Positions 10,446 through 16,097 of a DNA stretch of 16,097 bases are shown in pieces (the first letter of the stretch is position 1; each line of letters opens with the position of its first letter). The notes below the pieces were generated by a model that did no database searches, was not told the origin of the DNA, and saw only the letters and a program-made list of their open reading frames with translations. The stretch is from NCBI GenBank assembly GCA_004151065.3, contig NWUY0300004274.1, positions 19,250 through 35,346 of the forward strand. Reading direction: 5' to 3'. A program made the position numbers and the translations under genes. Source of the stretch: Larix sibirica (Eukaryota; Streptophyta; Pinopsida; Pinales; Pinaceae).

Positions 10446-11088
10446 TTTGAAATTGAGACAAATGCTTCTCAATACGCCATTGGCGCGGTTCTTAAACTGG
10501 GAGGACACCCTGTTGCATATTACTCAGAATTTTTGGCTGATGCAAAGCGCAATTACAACACTTATGACAAAGAATTTTATAGCTTGGTCCAAGCCTTGAA
10601 GCAATAGCACCATTCCATTATGGGTAAAAAGGCAGTGCTGCATATCGACCACCATGCTCTCTACTTTCTCAATTTCCAAAACAAGATTTAGGAGCAGCAA
10701 CACCTCAAATGGGCCTCCTATATCCAACAATTTCATTTGGTGATTAAATACAATAAGGGCACTTCCAATTCTACGGTCGATCTATTAAGTAGACCTCTGG
10801 TGCAGGGGATTCAATTGTTGGATGTACGATGCCGCGCTGCATATAAGACTTGGAAGCCTCATTATGCCTTTGATCCCTTCTTTGCTAATATATGGTTTGT
10901 TGTGCACAACCCTACTTCAATTAATCAAATGCCATTCTTGGACTATACTGTCAGGGACGGTTGGTTGTACAAGCTCAATTAGTTGTGTGTTCTTGCTACC
11001 GATGATCTACTAACCATAATTAAAGAAGCTCATGCGTCCTCTTATGGTGGTCACTTTGGTGTTAAGAAGACAGTCCACAACCTCCAGC
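10446..11088 (+). repeat. Perfectly identical block, copy 2
   Basis: Identical over 643 bp to 6629-7271. It carries the same TAG codons (10605, 10689, 10980). Mismatches resume immediately outside on both sides. Its edges do not coincide with a domain border, which argues against selection as the cause. Confidence 0.93.
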
Positions 11089-12149
11089 GCCCCTTTTTCT
11101 AGCCTTCCATGAAATGGCAAGTGGAGCATTTCATCCATGCTTGTTCTTTGTGTAGCCAACATAAGCACACCAATCGGAAGTATGGATTCTATCAACCCTT
11201 GCCTATTCCTTCTCGCCTTTTGGACTCCATCTCCATGGATTTTATTAGTGGCTTGCCCACGAGTCTCCACAAGCATGATGCAATCTGGGTGGTAGTGTGT
11301 CGTTTCTCTAAAATGGTAGTTTTTCTTTCTTGCAACAAAACCACTACAGCTGCTCAAACAACATATATCTTCTTTACTCATCTTTGGGTTCACTTTGGCT
11401 TACCCACAAGCATCATTTTTATCGTGATGCTCATTTTCTTAACACCTTCTGGAAAACCTTATGGGATCTGCTTGGCTGTCAGCTTCAATATTCAACTACC
11501 TTTCATCCTCAAACCGATAGGACAAATAGAAGTTGTCAACCAAATCCTTGTGCATGCCCTGCGCATTCAGTTCACCAAATCGAAACAGCGGGATACATCT
11601 CTCCATATCATTCATCATAGCTATAATCATGTTGTGCATTCCTCCACTAGTTTGTCGCCCTTTGAAGCATGTTTTGGTTATCATCTTTTAGTCCCTTATG
11701 AGTTGCCTCTCACCTTGCATCCTTCAGGAACTTCCCATCAACAATAAGAACAACAATATGCCTTATCCTTCCTCCAATCCTTATCCCAACGCCATGCCCA
11801 AGTCTCTGCAGCTCGCAAAGCATCCCAACAACACTATAAAAGCGCCATGATGCTCATTGCTCTCATAATTTTGCTCCTGGAGATAAAGTATGGTTTTATA
11901 TGGAACGTTAGTGTTTCAAGTCCCAATGCCATCATAAGCTAAAAACTCTCCGCTATGGTCCCTATACTATTCTGCAACAAATTGGCCCTAATGCCTATCG
12001 CCTTGACTTTCCTCAGTTGGGTATGCTTGATGTGGTCAATGTCAATAGCCTCAAACACTATGAGCCTCCCTTGCTTGAAGAGTCTGTTACCATCTCACAT
12101 CCCACTAAGTTTGTACCCAACTTCCATCCCCCTCTGCTCCAAGATACGA

Positions 12150-12300
12150 TGTTGGACACTCGCACTATTTCCACTCGGCACCACCAACATTCTTCTTATC
12201 TGGTAGGTCGCCAAGGACACACTCCAACACAAGCTCGTTGGTTTTCTGAGGACTCAATGCACAGGTCCTTTCCACATTTGCTGACGGAAGTAGGGACATT
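12150..12300 (+). other. Chromodomain-like C-terminus of integrase
   Basis: In the same frame as the GPY/F module, the translation has a pattern fitting a degraded chromodomain: LDTRTIS, then SSYLVGRQGHTPTQARW, then FPHLLTE. Chromodomains in integrases of chromoviruses steer insertion to particular chromatin. The frame is open from 12017 to 12382 and ends about 59 bp inside the 3' LTR. Family assignment is by eye and moderate. Confidence 0.55.
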
Positions 12301-12315
12301 TCCGAGACTAAACAT

Positions 12316-12323
12316 GGAGGAAT
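12316..12323 (+). other. Weak polypurine tract of inner element
   Basis: GGAGGAAT directly precedes the TG of the 3' LTR, where the plus-strand primer is expected. It is short and probably eroded; position is the main support. Confidence 0.35.
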
Positions 12324-12712
12324 TGGGCAATCACACAGGTCAAGGAGCACCTCCTAAGGAGGGTGCACCTCTAAATAGCTAAAGGGAGAAGGGCACACCT
12401 TTTTCTCGGGCTTCTCAATCCACGTTCTCAACTCATGAAGGTGCATCATTAGATTCAGCTAGTGGTGGATAATAAGAGCAAGGTACATTCTCCAAGAAGA
12501 TTGCTAGGATGCTAGCTAACTAGTTGTTGGAATTAGTTAATTGTAGTTTGACTCTTTCGGACCATTGTAATTGCAGATCTGTATATAAGACTACCTATTA
12601 TTTTAAATAAGATATGGTCATTTTGTGCGGTTCTCTTTCTCTCTTGTGTTCTACTGATTTTTGTTTAATATTCAATATGATCTTTTGCATATCTATCTTG
12701 TGTGACAGATCA
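12324..12712 (+). repeat. 3' LTR of inner element
   Basis: This 389-bp copy begins TGGG and ends GATCA, flanked by CTAAG at 12713-12717. It aligns with 3224-3600, with about 55 differences, mostly transitions. It keeps the TATA box. Confidence 0.92.
12582..12589 (+). promoter_or_regulatory. TATA box of 3' LTR
   Basis: TATATAAG at the position equivalent to 3481-3488 of the 5' LTR. Such a box could in principle start transcription into the right flank. Confidence 0.65.
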
Positions 12713-12717
12713 CTAAG
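12713..12717. repeat. Target site duplication (right) of inner element
   Basis: CTAAG after the closing CA of the inner 3' LTR, equal to 3219-3223. The outer LTR resumes at 12718. Confidence 0.88.
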
Positions 12718-12801
12718 TGCATAATAACTTAGGATAGAGACAATATCCCAAGAAGCACATTAGGTGGTTTAGAACTTAGGATTAGGAGAATAATGCTAAC
12801 A
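12718..12801 (-). repeat. 5' LTR of outer element, distal fragment
   Basis: It aligns with 434-517 of the intact LTR (for example GCATAATAACTTAGGATAG and GAATAATGCTAACA). Together with 3056-3223 it makes 252 bp, one less than the partner copy. It ends CA and is followed by ATTTA. Confidence 0.88.
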
Positions 12802-12806
12802 ATTTA
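12802..12806. repeat. Target site duplication (right) of outer LTR element
   Basis: ATTTA, identical to 260-264, directly after the CA end of the outer element. Confidence 0.8.
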
Positions 12807-13192
12807 GCTAGAGAAATACATTGTTGGTGGTTTATCTTTTGTGATACTGCCTCAACAAAATCTATGTCAACAATGAAAGAAATTAGAAAAGTTTAAAAAT
12901 GGAACAAATTAAATAGTCCTTGTCATATGCTCTAAGCACCTAAGGATTGTGTTTTTATTCCTCTCATGGTAATAGAAATGCGACTTTTATCTTTGGAAAA
13001 AAACTACTTGTTGCAATTGCATCCCTATCCATTGCTTCAGCCAGTCTTAAATTTTTGCACAATGAAGATGAGATAGGTGATGGATCTGTCATATCAAACA
13101 TGAATTGAGGTCCATCAAGTGGTTGGGGGAGGAAGTCACACCTTCAAGAAACTGATATTCGCATGGACCTGTATAGTCTTGTTGACCTCATA
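12807..13192. other. Right flank, no gene recognised
   Basis: AT-rich sequence with frequent stops in all frames and no motif that I recognise. It would have been adjacent to 1-259 before the elements inserted. Confidence 0.45.
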
Positions 13193-13505
13193 CTAGTCCA
13201 TGAAGGAATTTTGCAACCCAGAAGACAACTTGTAGGACCCAATTGGAAACCAATCTTTATCAATACACTTTAAAATTTGCTTCCATATTCTCTTCAAGAA
13301 CAAAAATGGCTCTAGCCAATCTTCTACATTGATAGCTAGTGAGTTTGCACCCACGACTTTCAACTCTTTTGAATGCAAATACATAGTGTGCACTTTCTAC
13401 ATCCATTACAAGGCCACTCCAGTAATCAACTATGCAAAAACAGTGCTCATTTCCACAACATTTGGCTAAAATAATGTCCTTTTTTCGCATCCACTTTTCG
13501 TGCAT
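13193..13505 (-). pseudogene. Unrecognised coding-like remnant, two overlapping frames
   Basis: Two minus-strand frames overlap: 13260-13505 and 13193-13393. The first part of the upstream frame (KDIILAKCCGNEHCFCIVDYW, about 13400-13480) and the downstream frame (NVEDWLEPFLFLKRIWKQ, about 13290-13340) both look more protein-like than the overlap read the other way. That suggests one coding stretch broken by a frameshift near 13390. It contains several cysteines and tryptophans but no motif I can name. It could be a fragment of a host gene or of a DNA transposon. Confidence 0.3.
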
Positions 13506-13774
13506 TTTTTAATTGTTTGTTTTCTTTTTTTCACATGTGAGTTTTGGTAACATCACTAAATTGAATAATAAGTTGTGCAAGTTTGGACTTGTACAACTTT
13601 GATTCTGATTGAATAACAAGTTTTTTTCTCTTTGAAAAAAAAAACATTACTAAATTGAACACTATTGTCATTCCTTTCACATCCACTTTCTGTGCATTTT
13701 TTAATTCTTTGTTTTCTTTTTCTTTGCATGCAAGTTTTCATTAACATCACTAAATTGAACATTATTGTCATTCC
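13470..13774. repeat. Diverged AT-rich direct repeats
   Basis: The word CAT(C/T)ACTAAATTGAA occurs at 13551, 13645 and 13745. A longer unit of about 95-110 bp (CATCCACTTT..GTGCATTTTTTAATT, T-rich run, then the word) is present at 13470-13566 and again at 13664-13760. It appears to be an old local tandem duplication. No coding function seen. Confidence 0.7.
13570..13599. repeat. Short hairpin
   Basis: AAGTTGTGCAAG and CTTGTACAACTT form 12-bp arms with one mismatch (a G-U pair if transcribed) around a 6-bp loop. It lies between the two repeat units above. Its role is unknown. Confidence 0.6.
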
Positions 13775-13859
13775 AAATTGCTTCATCCGAAATGATGTTT
13801 CTCATTTGTGCAAAAAAAAGATCTCTTTTAGTGCACTCCCCTTCCGATTTATGTCTAGG

Positions 13860-14100
13860 ATAGTGCCTTTTATTGTGTGCACTTTAGCATCTCATTTAGC
13901 ATCATGTTGGCATCCTTTTAGTATTGCAATTAATGTCCCATTTAGCATCCAGCTTAACTTCCAATTTAGTATCTCTTTTAGAAATCATTTTAGCATTCAT
14001 TTTAACATCCTTCTTAGCATTCTAGTTTTCATTTGTTTGGTGTCCCTTTCATCATCCTTTTTAGAGTACATTTAGTGCCCATTTTCATGTCCAAGTTATT
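13860..14100. repeat. Cryptic tandem repeat of TTTAGCATCC-like words
   Basis: Variants of (C)ATTTTAGCATCC recur roughly every 14-18 bp, for example CTTTAGCATCTC, ATTTAGCATCAT, ATTTAGCATCCA, ATTTTAGCATTC and CTTAGCATTC. The plus-strand open frame at 13665-14075 is a by-product of this biased composition and is not listed as a gene. Confidence 0.55.
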
Positions 14101-14260
14101 ATCTATATAGTGTGTAAATTAAGATTCTACCTTCCCTACAACATTGGCTGGCATAGTATCCCTTTTAATGAGCGTGATTTTAAGTCTTTATGGATGTTAA
14201 AATTTTGTCTTATTTTAATTTTAGTTAACACAATATTTTATATATATAACATCCTAAATT

Positions 14261-14306
14261 ATTTATTTATATATATATATATATATAAACCTAATTTATA
14301 TATATA
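14261..14306. repeat. TA dinucleotide microsatellite
   Basis: A run of about ten TA units near 14268-14288, followed by a second shorter TA run to about 14306. The surrounding 14101-14520 has no recognisable gene. Confidence 0.85.
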
Positions 14307-14520
14307 GAGCTTATATGGTGCCAAGCTGCTTTTATAGACATTGTATCCAATATAAGACAGAGGAAAGTTGAGATGAGTGGCCCAGAGATTAGTTGATTCA
14401 GCGAAAAGAGAGATTATTTTAAATGAGAAGAAAGCAGCAGACGCTGTCATATAGAATCTTTCACTGGGAATTGCCCACTTCAAAAAGGATATCCAAGAGA
14501 GAGATAAAGTCATCTAATGA

Positions 14521-14679
14521 TTGGCCACAACAAGAAGTTTGCACACGAAATGTGGAAACCAGGTACAATCCTTGCAAGATAAGATTAAAAGGCATGAAGA
14601 GAAATTCACAAAGTTGGAAGAGAGTAGTCTATTACATTTGGACCACGAAAAAAAGAAGCTCTTACTCAAAAAACCTTGA
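14521..14679 (+). pseudogene. Coiled-coil-like coding remnant
   Basis: One frame is open for 52 codons between stops at 14515/14518 and 14677. It reads as highly charged, helix-like sequence rich in Lys and Glu, with regularly spaced leucines (VQSLQDKIKRHEEKFTKLEE). The same frame upstream (about 14400-14510: LNEKKAADAV, KKDIQERDKV) continues in the same style across single stops, as in a decayed gene. The family is not recognised; coiled-coil character is all that can be claimed. Confidence 0.35.
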
Positions 14680-14723
14680 GATGGTTTGTTCACGTTCAAA
14701 GAGTGAAGGTAAAGGTTTACTAA

Positions 14724-14966
14724 GGTAAGAAATCTCCAAAAGTTGATATTGATGCTGAGCAATTTCAATTTCTACTTGCCAAGGATCATCTTATACCATA
14801 CATAAATACAGAGCCAGGTGACAAGTCGAAGCTACCAAATGGAACAAACTCTGTGTGGTATCTACATCAACTACGAAAATGCTTCAAAGAAAAAATGAAG
14901 ATCCCGGTAACCTCTGTAACACCATTTCTATCTTTTTTCCATCTAGGTAGCAAAGCTTTTAATTAG
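14724..14966 (+). CDS. Unrecognised exon-like open frame
   Basis: An 80-codon stretch open from just after a TAA at 14721 to the TAG at 14964. The part 14736-14906 reads as a plausible globular segment (VDIDAEQFQFLLAKDHLIPY, then KLPNG, SVWYLHQLRKCF). It is followed at 14907 by GTAACC, a possible splice donor, and then by T-rich intron-like sequence. There is no ATG at its start, so it would be an internal exon or a fragment. It lies 45 bp after the coiled-coil remnant, in a different frame; both may come from one gene. No family recognised. Confidence 0.35.
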   Translation, partial: GKKSPKVDIDAEQFQFLLAKDHLIPYINTEPGDKSKLPNGTNSVWYLHQLRKCFKEKMKIPVTSVTPFLSFFHLGSKAFN

Positions 14967-15096
14967 TACAAATTTTTATTGTAGAAGAAAAAGCACGCTA
15001 GAGACGGCATATTCCACAAATGATAAAAGCTTTGCTATTTACTTTTGTGTGAAGTGACATAAGAGTGTTGAATCCCCGGATGCGGGTGTCAAAGTA

Positions 15097-15649
15097 GTGC
15101 CGAACGTGGAGGGCATTGCCACGCACCCACCTGGCAAGCTGGTTCACCCACCTGGCAGCAGACCTCAGTGTTCCCCGGTACCTAGGAATACATCCTTACC
15201 CTGGCCAGATGGCTCTCACGCAAGCGACTTCGTTAAATTGGATGACGTGAAGGTGGTTGGCAATAAAGCCAGTTCGGTTGTCATCGTCCTTGCCTTATTA
15301 CTACAATAGCCAGTCCATTCCGCTCTCTCATGTGATGCCTCGGTGCTCCCTCCACAAGGTCTTTGAGATGACACCTCCTCATTCCATCACCTTCATCTGT
15401 GTCGGCATTCCCAGTTATCCTCTGCATGCTCTTGCAGTTGTAAGCTTTGTTCCATCTTCCCCCTCCTGCGTGCACGCTAATTATGCCATGACTCGTCTGC
15501 GCGGCACCTCTAAGCGTGGCTCTTGTCACAGCGTCGGTCGAATGGATACCTCCCCGGAGAAGGAGACAAAAGCCATCAACGACTATGACGATAAGATCAC
15601 TGCTCCTGTTCAAAGGTTGGTGGACGACTGGGTAGCTAATCGGGTTTGA
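15097..15649 (+). other. GC-richer coding-like segment, unrecognised
   Basis: Base composition changes abruptly near 15066 from AT-rich to GC-richer. Overlapping open frames run from 15097 to 15309 and from 15257 to 15649. The most protein-like stretch starts at ATG 15488 and ends at TGA 15647 (MTRLRGTSKRG, then MDTSPEKETKAINDYDDKI, QRLVDDWVANRV): basic at first, then acidic and helix-like. It might be the start of a retrotransposon gag or a host exon; I cannot tell. Frames before 15488 are proline- and serine-rich and less convincing. Confidence 0.3.
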
Positions 15650-15698
15650 AATTCTCGCCACTAGTAGCCAAGGCAGCCAAATAAACTATTATTGGCTA

Positions 15699-15843
15699 AT
15701 GAAGAATATGTTGGGTACCATGGTCGAAGAAATGCTTGCGAATTGGACCATGGCCAAAATTTCCATCATGGACACCAGGACGCACATGGTCCTCCTAAAT
15801 GAAATGCTCACAGCTTTGGAATCCAACGTGACTGGAGGTAAGT
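15699..15843 (+). CDS. Exon-like frame ending at a consensus splice donor
   Basis: From ATG 15699 the frame reads MKNMLGTMVEEMLANWTMAK, then LLNEMLTALE: amphipathic, methionine- and leucine-rich helix. At 15836-15843 the sequence is AG/GTAAGT, a near-perfect plant donor. The downstream sequence looks intronic or repetitive and includes the CCGG repeats. It may continue the product of the preceding segment in another frame. Family unknown; a gag-like coiled region is possible. Confidence 0.3.
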
Positions 15844-15905
15844 TTTCCCTCTTCAGCAAAGCCACTCCTCACCGCGACTCTGGTCTTAATGTGCCTGGTA
15901 ATGTT

Positions 15906-16050
15906 ACAAAAACCGGATCGGTTTGGTCGGTTCAGAGGCCTCACCGGTTCAAACCGGTGTCTCAAACCGGAAATGACCGATTTTGTACGGAACCGGCCGG
16001 TTCCGACCGGTTCTGGTCGATTTTCCGGTTCCGGTTCCGGTTTTGACCGG
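15906..16050. repeat. Cluster of CCGG-containing repeats (CCGGTT / ACCGGTTC)
   Basis: Eleven CCGG sites in about 145 bp, mostly within CCGGTT, AACCGG or the palindrome ACCGGT, in both orientations, including AACCGGCCGGTT. It is far denser than anywhere else in the window. Dense short motifs in both orientations recall subterminal regions of plant hAT-type transposons, but no terminal inverted repeat or target duplication can be confirmed within the window. Confidence 0.7.
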
Positions 16051-16097
16051 TTCAGTACAGAACTATACAACGACCTTAAGAAGCCATTTTTTAAATT

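Larger units (their letters stand above)
8985..12382 (+). pseudogene. pol: pol pseudogene, second copy (protease to chromodomain)
   Basis: Protease: IIDNDS near 9010 with a following stop, then GWVHKDG and FLLGIPYQE in another frame. Reverse transcriptase from about 9680: [40 protein letters not shown], then TGA at 9977. The catalytic box is broken: YLD at 10028-10036 is followed by a deletion. RNase H (10448-10780) lies in the block identical to copy one and has the same Asp-to-Asn change. Integrase finger near 11030-11160 and core SMDFISGLP near 11232 follow, with a TAG at 11100 and a frameshift near 11420. Then come IEVVN (the catalytic Glu), APGDKVWFYMER, GPY/F (LRYGPYTILQQIGPNAYRL, about 11947) and a chromodomain-like tail. 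It is longer than copy one by the integrase C-terminus. Confidence 0.92.
3224..12712 (+). mobile_element. Inner Ty3/gypsy chromovirus-type retrotransposon with two gag-pol sets
   Basis: The element runs TG...CA, with 377-bp and 389-bp LTRs, CTAAG target duplications, a tRNA-Met primer site and the Ty3/gypsy domain order (gag, protease, reverse transcriptase, RNase H, integrase). GPY/F and chromodomain-like sequence at the end point to a chromovirus; the short LTRs are compatible with the Reina lineage, but this is not tested. At 9,489 bp it is long for short-LTR chromoviruses because gag-pol occurs twice (about 4074-7811 and 7882-12382) without an LTR between. LTR divergence is about 15% (some 55 differences by eye). 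Every gene is broken by stops and frameshifts, so the element cannot move by itself. Confidence 0.93.
265..12801 (-). mobile_element. Outer LTR retrotransposon, minus strand, split by a nested element
   Basis: Two LTR copies about 14-15% diverged (265-517, and 3056-3223 plus 12718-12801) flank an internal region. A primer-binding site in reverse complement (3042-3053) sits next to the right-hand copy, so the element reads right to left. ATTTA duplications flank it. Removing the inserted 9,494 bp (inner element plus one CTAAG copy) leaves about 3,043 bp: 253-bp LTR, 2,538-bp internal region, 252-bp LTR. No gag, reverse transcriptase or integrase motif is visible inside, so it was probably a non-autonomous element moved by enzymes supplied elsewhere. 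Short LTRs with this primer site fit Ty1/copia or a small non-autonomous class; the superfamily cannot be fixed without coding sequence. Confidence 0.88.

Noticed and set aside
3224-12712. Two separate complete retrotransposons in tandem
   Set aside because: There is no LTR, primer site, polypurine tract or target duplication around 7811-7882; only one LTR pair with one target duplication is present.
13665-14075. Plus-strand open frame of 136 codons
   Set aside because: The protein is a low-complexity product of T-rich cryptic repeats (Phe, Ser, Ile runs), with no motif.
15795-16070. Minus-strand frame rich in Arg, Pro and Glu
   Set aside because: It is only the translation of the CCGGTT repeats.

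Overview
The window reads as plant nuclear DNA from a large, repeat-rich genome. There is no operon-like layout, no rRNA or tRNA gene and no intact long gene. Most of it is two nested, long-dead LTR retrotransposons. Both use the primer-binding site typical of plant elements (complementary to initiator tRNA-Met). LTR pairs about 15% diverged (hand alignment) but still present suggest slow DNA turnover, as in conifers; that taxonomic guess is weak.

Layout. 1-259 is AT-rich flank without a recognisable gene. 265-12801 is an outer LTR element on the minus strand, bounded by ATTTA target duplications (260-264 and 12802-12806). Its 3' LTR is 265-517. Its internal region, 518-3055, shows no gag or pol. 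Its 5' LTR is split into 3056-3223 and 12718-12801. Into that 5' LTR a plus-strand Ty3/gypsy chromovirus-type element (3224-12712, 9489 bp) has inserted, bounded by CTAAG duplications and TG...CA ends. Without the insert the outer element is about 3.04 kb and looks non-autonomous.

The inner element is unusual. Between one pair of LTRs (377 and 389 bp) lie two successive gag-pol sets, about 4.07-7.81 kb and 7.88-12.38 kb, with no LTR between them. They meet at about 65 bp of unrelated sequence and a single undetermined base (7875). The two sets differ by roughly 10-20% over most of their length. Inside both is a 643-bp block (6629-7271 and 10446-11088) that is base-for-base identical, shared stop codons included. 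Both sets are full of frameshifts and stops, and nearly all the stops are TAG. Only the second set keeps the integrase GPY/F module and a chromodomain-like tail, which runs into the 3' LTR.

Right of the elements (12807-16097) are short coding-like remnants: a minus-strand pair of overlapping frames at 13193-13505, a coiled-coil-like frame at 14521-14679, an exon-like frame at 14724-14966, and a GC-richer segment at 15066-15837 ending at a good splice donor. None was recognised. Between them lie degenerate AT-rich tandem repeats, a hairpin and a TA microsatellite. The window ends in a cluster of CCGG-containing repeats (15906-16050). No new functional system is evident. The most notable signals are the double gag-pol element and its perfectly identical internal block.
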